From the NCBI RefSeq assembly GCF_026745355.1, contig NC_079210.1, positions 22,003,244-22,067,243 of the forward strand: 64,000 nucleotides of DNA, written 5' to 3'. This document shows positions 53,480-63,383 of this stretch, piece by piece; the first letter of the stretch is position 1, and each line of letters begins with the position of its first letter. The notes below the pieces were generated by a model. That model ran no database searches. It worked only from the letters and a program-made list of their open reading frames with translations, and was not told where the DNA came from. The position numbers and the translations under genes were made by a program. Origin of the DNA: Beta vulgaris subsp. vulgaris. Its lineage: Eukaryota > Streptophyta > Magnoliopsida > Caryophyllales > Amaranthaceae.

Positions 53480-54534
53480 GCTCCAAGAAACTTAACTTCT
53501 CCCAGTCTAAACCTCTTATTGAAAAGATTACTGCTAGAGCTCAAGGTTGGGTGGCAAAGCTTTTATCCTATGCAGGAAGACTTGAGCTTGTAAGAAGCAT
53601 CCTCAGTAGCATGCAAAACTACTAGGGTCACATCTTCCCTTTACCAAAAAAACTCATAAAAGCTGTGGAGAGTATATGTAGAAAGTTTTTATGGACTGGT
53701 AAGACCATTGAGTCTAAAAAAGCTCCAGTGGCTTGGACTACCTTCTATGTTCCTAAATTAAGTGGAGGATGGGGGTTAGTGAACATGGAGCTGTGGAATA
53801 AAGCTGCTTTATTAAAGCACCTTTAGGCTATTTCTTTCAAGGCTGATAAACTGTGGGTAAAGTGGGTTAATGTGTATTACATTAAAAGGAGTAATATCAG
53901 TAATGTGGAGGTGAAAGCTACCACTTCATGGTTATTGAGGAAGATTATTGACAGTAGAAGTATTCTCAATGACTTTGGAGGCTGGGATGTTGTACTTGAC
54001 AAAGGAAATTTTAGCATCAAGAAAGTCTACCAGCTGCTTCTGGGCACCTTCCCAAGAGTTGAATGGAAAAGACTTATCTGCAATAACCTTGCAACTCCTA
54101 AGAGTAAATTTGTTTTATGGATGGCACTACAAAACAAATTAGCTACCACTGATCGACTGAGTAATTGGAATATACCTTGTGATAAAGTTTGCAGCTTATG
54201 TGGGAATGCAGATGAATCAACTCAACACCTCTTCTTTGAATATGTTTATGCAGCTGATATCTGGACTCAGGTGTGCCAAAAGCTTCACACAAATAGCCCT
54301 ATTGGTGTCTTTAACAGGCAGAAGAGATTTGCTATAACAAAGGCTCATGGTAATAGTAGATTTGCCAGAATCTACACTAAATGCTTTACTGAAACCTTGT
54401 ATGCAGTGTGGAAACAAAGGAATAGCAAAGTTTTTAAAGGAAGTAGTGCCCCGGTTAAACAGGTGGTTAATGATGTTATTTTCACTGTTGCTTGTTCTTG
54501 TTCTGACCAGGATAGAATGTTTCTTCTTGGTTAG
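53480..54534 (+). pseudogene. LINE ORF2 C-terminal zf-RVT region
   Basis: 53480-53870 is readable with stops (LIEKITARAQGWVAKLLSYA, APVAWTTFYVPKLSGGWGL). The open frame 53872-54534 has KKVYQLLLGTFPRVEWKRLI, KSKFVLWMALQNKLATTDRL and the zinc site CSLCGNADESTQHLFFEY, where the last Cys is Tyr. It ends at a TAG with the 3' untranslated region and an AATAAA-like signal (GTCAATAAAAATTTTG) before the poly(A) tail. Confidence 0.85.
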
Positions 54535-56161
54535 TTCACTGCTGTTTGTTAACTGCTTGTGTGCAGTTTGGTTGTTGCCCCCCTTCTGAGCCTGTTCAGT
54601 GGTGGGTTTGTATGGGTGTTTGGTTGTATTCTCCTTACCATTTTTTTTGGTAGTCAATAAAAATTTTGAATTGCCAAAAAAAAAAATTGAAGATTAGATA
54701 TGGTCTAAGCTTATTTTCAACAACTAAAAGTATGAACTTTGAGTAAATTGTTTTTAAACTAATATTGGTTTAATAACTAAGATAATATAGTTCAAGAACT
54801 TAGTAAACTATAATTTGCAGATCAATCAATTATTTTTGGTAAAGTTAAAGATTGTGTCTTTTCTTTTAAGTTAACAGATTGAATTAAGGTTTATTCTCTG
54901 TATTGGTTTTTCTTAAGTTATTTATGAAATCAGATTTCAATAAATTATGTGGTTTAATATATTTTCTGTAAATTAGAGTGGAAACTAGAATTACCAAGTG
55001 TCATCGAAAATGTGAGTTGGTTAGGGATCGAAATGGTTTGCATATAAGGGTTGTATTAGTTTATAGAAGAGTTTAGGAAGTTTGGGTAATAAGAATGAAT
55101 GTTAATTGTTGTTATTATTGTTTTGAGGTTAATGTTGGAGTATGGCTATGGAGATAATGTTCGGATTTTAAGCTATACTTGGTTATCAAATGTCGAAATA
55201 TTGGAGGTTTGTCAATAAAGGATTGAATTGCGATTTGAGGTAACCTTTATGTTCAGCAAACTGAATTTACATGCCCCTGTTATATTGTGTTTTCAATATC
55301 ATACACTGTTTATAGTCATGGCCATGGTTATAGATGCATATTTATAAGTTGATTGTGAATTGATGTTTGATGGTTATGAAAGAATAATACTTTTGTTATG
55401 TCATTGGAATTGTTTGGAAACTATAAAGTATTCTGGAAATGTGATTTGAGTATGATAATGAGAAAATGTTTTCGAAATTGTTTTAGCTGGCTTAGTTTAT
55501 GAACTGAGATGAATAGTGGGCAAGGTACAGGTGGAGTAAAATGATTTGTATATGAGTTAAGACCAGATAAGGTCGAATATTATGTTAAGTTATGTTATAA
55601 GCCTGTACTTGCCAGCGATTTATGTAATGTGATTAAGCTATGCCAGCGATATATTTAAAAGATGAATCATTTCCGAATAATTACCAAGTTGTTTCTGATA
55701 TAAAAAAATGTTTACGAACCAAACCGTTTTGACGGGCTGAAGTAAAGTTACTGAGTGTTTCGCTCATTTTAGTTTTGTTTTTGTTTTGTATTTTTCTCTA
55801 TAATTTGCAGGTGTATGTTCGGATTTTTGGATGAATCAAGAGAAAGAGTTTTCAGTTAAGAGATGGAAATTAAATTAGTGATTCGAAGTTATATGTAGAA
55901 TATAAGTTGTTGTTGAATATTAAGTTCTTATATGATGTTTAAGTATTATATTGTCTTGGGAACCGAGTAGGGTATTATGTAATCTGTTAATTGGTATTGA
56001 AGGTGATTTGTTGTTGTGGGCCCTGACCCACAGGTCCAGGATTGCTTTAAGGTTTATGTTTTCGCTGCGAGTAAATATTAATTCGAGGTTATTAAGTGTT
56101 AATTGAGTTTTATGAATGTTAAGTATGATTAGCTAGCAGCTCGGAAGTGCGGGCTATTACA

Positions 56162-56263
56162 GTAACGAACCTGAAAACTCCACCAACCTTCTCCATTCGA
56201 GGTTGCGGACATAACGACCAGCTTCATCATGTTCCTCCAAAGAATCAAGGAAGGGTGATAGGC
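56162..56263 (-). pseudogene. Tat-2 antisense gene B, upstream exon fragment
   Basis: On the minus strand the frame reads LDSLEEHDEAGRYVRNLEWR and RLVEFSG, then CAG|GTTCGT, a possible donor. It sits just upstream of the gene B exons on the other side of the inserted chromovirus remnant, and in the position where Tat-1 has the end of its gypsy-type transposon domain. It is cut at 56264 by the next repeat. Assignment rests on position and style, not on a strong motif. Confidence 0.45.
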
Positions 56264-59200
56264 TGTCGTACACCCGTCAAAAATAATTCATGCAAAACCT
56301 TCTAACAATATAGTAGGGTAAGTAGGGTCGAAATTCACAGAGAGATGGTCGTTTTAATATAGTTTTTAAGGTATAGAGAAACTAAACAAGATCACAAATA
56401 TATGAATTAAAGTCTAAACTAATTAAACTAGGAAAATCAAACTAAAAATGATCTAGGGTAATGGTCCACCATGTTTATAACTATAATCTATCGAAATATC
56501 ATCAATAGTTCAATCAATCAGATATCTAGAGCACATGTTAATCCTTGGTCAGGCATTAACGCTCTCAAATCAACATATGCTAGTACGGTCACTGAACATA
56601 ATCAGATTTGCTTATTGTAGGTAAGCCTCTAAAGAGTATTATCTCTCGATCTATGACTCTATATTAACTATATTTAATCAAAAAATTGATCAGGTTGCAA
56701 GATTAATAATGAAACACTAATCAATTAGAGAAATCAATAACTAATCAAACCATGAATAAATATCAATCAATAATCATATCATATAAATATGGATTCCCAA
56801 ACCCTAGAAATAAAAACTACTCTATCATGAAATAAATAACGAAATATAAATCTACAAGGAAAAGCATAACCAAAGAAATCAATGAAAGAAACTAATGCTA
56901 TGTTTGGATAGCAAGATTTCATTTCAAATCCTGGATTTGGATGAAACCTAGTGTTTGGATGGCATGGAATTTGAAATCATGGAATTTGTTCAAATTCTTA
57001 TCAAAAGCTTATATTAGTAGAATTTGAAATTCAAGCTATTACCTTGTCATTTGAAATTCTCTCCCCATACATATCCCAACTTCATGAGTATTTATATCTC
57101 AACTTCACTCATTTTCTTTCTAATATTTATTTCTCTTTCCTTTAATAAACCCACACTTTTTCTCTCTCCTCCATTAAACCTCTATTTCTCTCTCCTCTAT
57201 CAAACCCCCTTTACAAAACAATGATTAGGAATTGAAATACAAACTTTAAATTCAAGATTTCAATTCCATTATTTGAAATGAAATACAAGTTTCCAAACAC
57301 TACCTAATAGAATTCATGAATTAATCAAAAAGAATAAAAACTAAAGTTTACACTAAAAACTCGAGAGAAAGAGGAAGAGAGAAAACTAAAACTAAACCTA
57401 GAAAAAAATAACGTGAGAGGGAGGACAGAGAAAAAATGAAAACCTATCTAAATAATATTCACCTAATATGACTAGGAAACTAATTTACAAGATAAGGAAA
57501 GTCTTAATTAAATCATTAATAGGCGGATTAGTGACACGCGCGTACGCGTGGTAGATTCCAGCAGAAACAGTGCAATCTTCCGGAAAGCATAACTCCTTGA
57601 CTAGAAGTCTCCTCGAGGCGTGCCACCTATCGTTGGAAAGCTCTTCAAGTCTAGTTTCCAAATCTACTGGAATTACTTGGTTTAAGGAGCACATCAAAAG
57701 TTATGATCAGAAGAGTAGACATGACTCTTTTTCCACATTTCTTCTAATGATTTTCCGCTTCGCTTTTGCTCGAACTCGTACTATAAAATATCCATACAAT
57801 CCTTATTCATTGTAGCTTCTTCCCACATGATCCTAATCCTTAAGCTTATCTAATCATACTCCAAATACGTCCTCAATGCCTGAAATTCATCAAAAACAAG
57901 AAAACATACCGAATAGGAGTCGAAAAGTATAACTTAAGAATATAATGCAACAATGAACCTAAATATGAAACTAAATGCTCTAAAATGCAACCTAAATGAA
58001 CCTAAAAACTATATATAAATATGACTTATCAAACTCCCCCAAGCTAAACCATTGCTTGTCCTCAAGCAATAAGACATAGACATCGGAAAAGTTAGACAAC
58101 CTACAATATAGGACTACAACAGGGCTAAGCACTCAATTGAAAACACAAGTGATATAATCACTACATGAACCAAGCATCGAAACAATCTCGAACAAAGCCG
58201 CATAGTATATCATGTATCGCAATTGACTCTCCAATCATACCACAAACCATCTCCCCCAAGCTGAATTTAACCAAACATGACAGACCTCACTATAGTTATG
58301 TGCACTCAAATCTCTCATGTGTTTAAGGGTTAAATAATGACTCTCAACCCAAATAAGGTGACTCAGATGAAGCAAATACTCTTTAACTTTGACTTTTTGA
58401 CTCACTTAATACTCAACAATACAATACATAATGATCAAGAGGACTTTTAAGGGTTGTAATGGGGCTGAGGTTAAAGGTGTGGAAAATAATTTGGGAACTG
58501 TGGTGGAAAAACCAAGAAGGGGGAGCATCATATAACTGAAAACATGACCATAAAAGGTCATAACGACTCCATGCAACAGCCAACAATCTCCAAATCTAAT
58601 CAACAACCTTTTTACTCAAGAAATTCAATCATAATCCTTTTTATTTCACTTTATTCACAACTCTTTTTCACTTCTTTTTCATTTCATTTTTCACTTTTTT
58701 TTTTCGTTTTCAACACTTCAACTCAATTTCAAAGCTCACTAAGGATACTTTTCCATTCTTCTAACCACAAATAGAGCACTTCAATTCAATACAAACTAAA
58801 CCAAAACTAATACTCGCTCCCCCGAGTTAGGCTTGGGACAAGAATCAAATAAGGTCAAGGCTTGTAATATAGGTAACAATTAAACAAAGTTAGAAAAAGC
58901 TCAGCGGGGCTAAAAGGAAGGATAATATGAAAACAAGAATAACTCTGGAGCTAAGATAATCAAATGAAACGCATCAATCATATCAAAATGTATGCACTAT
59001 CAAATAGCGAGGAGTACCAAGTCAAAGTCAAGATCAACGCAACAACGAGGAACTAATCACACATGAAATAACAGAACTGACACAGATACGTCAGTTTATA
59101 GGCACAAAAGCTCACTTTGGTTAAGGTGTCTACATAATAAAGTTAAATCGAGCCAGAGAGATCTATCAATCTAACCACAAACAATCAGTTGCGAAACAAT

Positions 59201-60936
59201 CGTGTTATGAAGTAACATGAACAAGATGAGTTACACTTAACAAATGTAGTAAAATATCAACATGGTTCTCAAAAAGTCTTAGCAGTAGTCCCATAGATGC
59301 AACTAAAATGAGATGGAATATGCTAATGCCACTAAGAAAGCAGTACAATTTTTTTGGTTACACGTAAACTTCCACTCCTAATGAGTGGTACAAACCGTGC
59401 AACATCCTACGAAAGCAATAAAATCTACACTAAAAAGCAAATAAAGGATAGAATATTCCTCCCCCGAGCTAGAATCTGCAGTGTCCTCGCTGCAAAAACC
59501 AGTTCATAAAAAGAACCAAAAGCAATCCCGCGATCACCAAATCACCAAAGTTGCCCACCAAAAGCCAGAATACCACAAAAACTACACATAAATCCCGACA
59601 ACCTGATGAACTAATAATTTAATCAATGTATAAGATTCTCAACAAGATGGCAGCAAAACAAAAATGCAAGCAAAATTGATAAGAACATCAAAAGCATCAA
59701 CGAGATAGAAGACAAAGTCATACTATCCAATTGAAGTGTCGAATAAGCTTAAAAAGCACATTGTATTGCTTCTTAAAGACCAACTTGAATCAATTTGTAG
59801 CCACTTGAAGAAATCCTAAACAATCATTGACAAAACAAAAAAAAAAGAATTAAAAATAAATTAGATTAAAAATAATAAAAAATAAAAGTTGGGGTCATTA
59901 AGCGAACGAATATTAGGAATTCGAAAAAAAAAAAGGAAACAGAAAAGAAAAATCAAAAGAAACAGACTAAAGCAACGAAGAGAGAGAGAAAAGAAAACAG
60001 GGGAAGGCTGGCGGGGGTTTGCGGTGGTCCTAGGACTAGGCGGGGACCGGGCGTGGGTGGGTTTGAGGCTGTTGCTGGTGGGAATTCAAGAGGACGGCAG
60101 TTCGTCGGAGAAGGAAAGGTTTGCGCGGGTCGGGACTGGAGCGGTACTGGGTAGAGAGCAAGAGGCCGGCGATGTGGGAGAGTGCTGGGTTGCTACCCAG
60201 ACCAGGAGGATGTCGCAAAGATATCGTTGGGTGCCGGCTAGGAGAACCGGTGGTCGTGGTCGGTGCTTTGTGATGAGAAGGGTTCGAAGGAACAGGCGAG
60301 TTGTACAGTGCAGATGGGGAGGTAAGGAGGGGGGAAGTGGTGCGTGTATGGGGGCCGACGAAGAACACGGTAGTCAGTGGCGAGTTGACGGTGTTGGTGC
60401 TCCGGTTTTCTGTGGTGGTCAGCGATGGCGTGAACAGTGAAGTAAGGATGCGTGAGGAAGGGATTGGGAGATGGTGCCGGAGAAACAAGAACGGCGTGGG
60501 CGAATTCCTGTCGCTTTCTTCTTCGTTCGTTCTTTATTTTTATTTTTATTTTTTTATTTTTTTTTTTGAATAACCCAATAGTAATCAGCTAGCCAGCGAA
60601 CGCCGACCAACCAGCGGGCTGGGCAAATGTTATTTTTCTGAATTTTTTTTTTTCCTCCAATTTTTTTCTGATTTCTTTTGCTTAATCTCTGTACACCTAC
60701 AATAAACACATAAAAAAAACACCAAAGTGAGTAAACACACTCAAAAAGAAAGAAACAAAGACAAAAATCATAATAAAATGTAAAGAGGAGAAGAGAGAAA
60801 ATAAGTTAATGCTCGGGTTGGCTCCCGAGAAGCGCAAATTTAAGGTCTTGCATGATCGTTGAAGACTAATAGATCACTCATAATAGTTCAATGCTCTAAG
60901 AAGCTTATCATATGTTCCTGCAGACATCTCAGAGCA
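56264..60936. repeat. Unclassified long repeat (Athila/Ogre-like non-coding DNA?)
   Basis: Begins TGTCGTACACCCGTCAAAAA, followed by AGTAGGGTAAGTAGGGTCG, a block I recall from many plant Gypsy-related repeats. CTCCCCCAAGCTAAACCATT with CTTGTCCTCAAGCAA at 58030 and TGCTCGGGTTGGCTCCCGAG at 60812 are of the same kind. No gag or pol is present. A GC-rich island at 59990-60520 gives ORFs on both strands that look like chance. Mostly AT-rich; interrupted by a MITE and, at 60937, by Tat-3. Confidence 0.4.
56897..57303. mobile_element. TIR MITE
   Basis: 407 bases with imperfect terminal inverted repeats of about 30 bases (GCTATGTTTGGATAGCAAG against GTAGTGTTTGGAAACTTG, then both with ATTTCATTTCAAAT). 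Flanked by CTAAT on both sides (56892-56896, 57304-57308). The superfamily is not certain from a 5-base flank. Confidence 0.7.
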
Positions 60937-61572
60937 TGTTATGGCTGAATTTTTTGACAGGATGACGCTGACGCAATGACGCGACGACTCGATGCCATGA
61001 TGCCGTCTGACATGATGACGAAGTAATTATGACTTGAAGACACAGCGAAGGACGCGAGATTGGAGCAGAGCATTAAGTGGTAACGATCCAGCTAAATAAG
61101 GAAGGTGAGTAATGAGTCATAAATTCAGCCGTTGAAGAGCACGAATCAAGACGTTGGAGCGTAAGTGGAGAAGATCTCCCATGATTGAAGCACCAAAGTT
61201 AATGTAATAATTAGTGAATTCATTTTTGTATTCATTGAGAAAAAGCCAAGGAAAAAAGAAGGCATATAAAAGGGAGAGAGAGGTCATTAACGAGTTTTTT
61301 ACGCAACATAGTTGGAATAACACTAGAGAGAACTTAACATTCTTGTAACGACAGTCAGTCACTAAGAAAGATATGGAACCATATTAGTTTGGTGGATCTC
61401 CAACCACCCGCGGTTTTTACCCACCTTCATTGGGGTTTTCCGTGTCACCATTTTTGTGTGTTCATCCCCTTTGATCCCCTTCGCATTCTTTTGTCGCGTT
61501 GTCTTTAACATAATCAGGTTAAATCGTCCCAAACTTTAATTTCGTCGTAAGTGATAAATTTTAGCATAAACA
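60937..61572 (+). repeat. Tat-3 5' LTR
   Basis: TGTTATGG...CATAAACA (inverted ends with one base difference), 636 bases. TATA box CATATAAAAGG at about 61263. The 3' partner is outside the window. Confidence 0.7.
60963..61020 (+). promoter_or_regulatory. TGACG cluster in Tat-3 LTR
   Basis: TGACG at 60963, 60969, 60977 and 61016, about 250-300 bases upstream of the TATA box. TGACG is the core of as-1-type elements bound by TGA bZIP factors. Confidence 0.45.
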
Positions 61573-61575
61573 ATT

Positions 61576-61593
61576 TGGCGCCCACCGTGGGGC
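61576..61593 (+). promoter_or_regulatory. Tat-3 primer-binding site
   Basis: TGGCGCCCACCGTGGGGC, three bases after the LTR; a variant of the Tat-1 and Tat-2 site. Confidence 0.8.
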
Positions 61594-61627
61594 ATAACCA
61601 GACCATCTACTGTTCAAAATCCATCAA

Positions 61628-63223
61628 ATGGGAGAAACACCTAACCTCGAGGAAATGCAGAGACAATATGAACATAATAGGCGCTTAATGAAGCTCATTC
61701 TCGAAATGAAGCAAGCCAATGAGCGGCTAGCTACCGACTTCACGACGTCGCAGGAGCGAATCGAGAAATTGCAGGAAGAGTTAGCGTCGTCCAAAGCTTC
61801 GAAGGTCCGACGTCGCGCTAACCGGAACGACATCCCTTTCATGGGGAATCTTTCTGAATCAGATAGTGAGGAGCCTGAGAACGACGGAGAGCCCGAGGAT
61901 GAAGATCCCTTAAACAATGAAGAGAACGATCAAGGCGAAGGAGAAGCGAATCTCATGGCGAAGCGCATGGTCCAGATCGAAAAGCAGAATAGGCGCTTAA
62001 TGAAGCTCATGTCCCAGCTCCCCGGGGCTCCGGCGCCAAGCATCGTGGAACATCCAGACGGTTATGCAGAGTCACCATTCGTCGAAAGGATCGCGAGGGC
62101 TGTACTTCCCAAAAAGCTCAATCTGCCTACCCTCGCTACTAATTATGATGGTTCAACCGATCCAGGCGAGCATGTCGCCCAATACAAGCAGCGGATGTGG
62201 CAAGCGTCAATTCCCTGGCATTTGGTAGAGGCCTGCATGTGCAAGTCTTTTGGAGCCACGCTCACCGGCCCCGCTCTCAAATGGCTCGGATCTCTCAGGC
62301 CAGGAAGCATTGGCAATTTTTCCACCCTAGTCAACAAGTTCTATGAGAAGTTCGAAGGCAATCGTAGCCTGGAAGAGCAGACGAGCGACCTATATGGCAT
62401 CGTTCAATGACCTAAAAAATCTGTTTGCGATTATTATAATCGCTTTAATAAAGAAATGATTAGCATTAAAGATCTTGATACTAAGACTGCTATTGAATGT
62501 TTTAGGAAAGGATTAATTTTGCGATCAAAGCTATACAACCGTTTGACGAAGTACCCGTGCCAGACGTTCGAGGAAGTCAAGTCGCGAGCGTTAGCACAGA
62601 TGAGATTGGAGGAAGATGATGCCATCCTCAACACCATATCCACCCGACGTGCACCAGAGACCCCTGCTGACCGGAAGGCTTTCGTCCCCAAGAAGAATAA
62701 TTGGCGAAGCCACCCTTATAGACGCTCAAACCAGGTAAACAATGTTACTGATGTTGTCGAGAATGCAGGTAACGACGCAAGGACGGAGTCACCGACCTAC
62801 CCCGATCTAGACTCCTACGGATTTTCCGTCGATGTCAGAGGCGTCATGAATGCTTTATCCAAAATCGGAGCACCCGTTCGTTGGCCAAAAAAGAGCGACC
62901 GACCGGAAGCGCAAGAAGATCAAACAAAGTGGTGTCAGTTCCATTATGACCATGGCCATAAGACGGAGGAGTGCATTGCGTTGCGACGAGAGGTCGCGTT
63001 CATGCTTAATAAGGGGCACCTTAAAGACCTCTTGAGTGATAAAGGTAAAGCGTCCTTCGGTAGGAATACCACGCAGTCCGACCCACCTGCGTCGCCCACG
63101 CACGTAAAGGTAATCAATGTTATTTCTGGTGGGTCTGATGTAAGTGGACTAACGTATTTCGCAGCCAAAAGGCTAGCAAGAGAGGGTACTCCCTCGTCCG
63201 CCGTTTTTAAATCTTGTAGGTGA
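61628..63223 (+). pseudogene. Tat-3 gag
   Basis: ATG at 61628 (MGETPNLEEMQRQYEHNRRL). A coiled coil spans residues about 5-60, then an acidic stretch (SESDSEEPENDGEPEDEDPL). The gag core starts with LNLPTLATNYDGSTDPGEHV and goes on through AQYKQRMWQASIPWHLVEA, LTGPALKWLGSLRPGSIGNF and VNKFYEKFEGNRSLEEQTSD to a TGA at 62408. It continues in frame with VCDYYNRFNKEMISI, AIECFRKGLI, a Lys/Arg-rich part and the knuckle WCQFHYDHGHKTEECIALRR. A second TGA (about 63221) precedes the protease. Confidence 0.87.
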
Positions 63224-63383
63224 GCTGAAGAACGCAAGCTCGAAGCAATGGCAATAACCTTTGACGACGACGACGTCTGCGACGTGGAGCATCACGATGG
63301 ATTAGTCATATCCCTAACTGTCAGCAATTGCTTGTTGAAGCGAGTGTTAGTCTATGGGGGCAGCTCAGCCAACATCATATTCA
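63224..63383 (+). pseudogene. Tat-3 protease start, truncated
   Basis: ITFDDDDVCDVEHHDGLVIS then LTVSNCLLKRVLVYGGSSAN and IIF: the protease active site, with VYGGSS where the family reads VDGGSS, so the catalytic Asp is Tyr. The sequence stops at the CACTA-type end. Confidence 0.75.

Larger units (their letters stand above)
49823..54685 (+). mobile_element. LINE (plant L1-type), nearly full length
   Basis: 4.86 kb from 49823 to a poly(A) run ending at 54685, flanked by a 15-base duplication ATT(C/G)AAGATTAGATA (49808-49822, 54686-54700) with one mismatch. It encodes an ORF1 with DUF4283-like region and zinc knuckle, and an ORF2 with endonuclease, reverse transcriptase and zf-RVT tail. No RNase H. 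Damaged by a few frameshifts and stops. Confidence 0.92.
48438..56161 (+). mobile_element. Coding-less chromovirus-like LTR element (LARD-like), 5' truncated
   Basis: Contains the last ~165 bases of a 5' LTR (48438-48602), a primer site (48605-48616), about 370 bases of internal non-coding DNA, a polypurine tract, and a long 3' LTR (49003-56161) that is split by a LINE. The 3' LTR end repeats the 5' fragment almost exactly (CGGGCTATTACA). No gag or pol remains, so it depends on other elements. It sits in antisense gene B of Tat-2; no clean target duplication is seen because the 5' side is truncated. Confidence 0.8.
49003..56161 (+). repeat. 3' LTR of LARD-like element, split by LINE
   Basis: TGTAACAGTCC at 49003 to GGGCTATTACA at 56161, inverted TGTAA/TTACA ends. 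Subtracting the LINE leaves about 2.3 kb. CT-rich and GC-rich DNA at 49400-49700 contains chance ORFs in three frames; I do not call a gene there. Confidence 0.78.
28203..56263 (+). mobile_element. Tat-2: Tat-lineage Gypsy element, 5' LTR to antisense gene, nested
   Basis: A second Tat element: 5' LTR, primer site, gag, knuckle, protease, RT, two RNase H domains, integrase, then two minus-strand genes. It is interrupted by a gag-protease tandem array (32813-43721) and a chromovirus remnant with a LINE (48438-56161). Its last recognisable sequence is antisense-gene DNA at 56162-56263, where another repeat begins; no 3' LTR is in the window. TCGA/CTCGAG words are strikingly frequent throughout. 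Confidence 0.88.

Noticed and set aside
28198..56166. GTAAC occurs both before the Tat-2 LTR (28198-28202) and at 56162-56166, suggesting the 3' target duplication of Tat-2
   Set aside because: The second GTAAC follows the LTR of the nested LARD-like element, not a Tat-2 LTR, and the sequence to its right still reads as antisense gene B; probably coincidence.
57024..57224. 66-codon ORF in the TIR MITE
   Set aside because: Low-complexity Phe/Ser/Leu translation of a pyrimidine-rich MITE interior.
59889..60573. Overlapping ORFs on both strands (183 and 150 codons) in a GC-rich island
   Set aside because: Low-complexity Arg/Gly/Val or Thr/Ser/Pro composition, open in several frames at once and no recognisable motif; typical of chance frames in GC-rich DNA.
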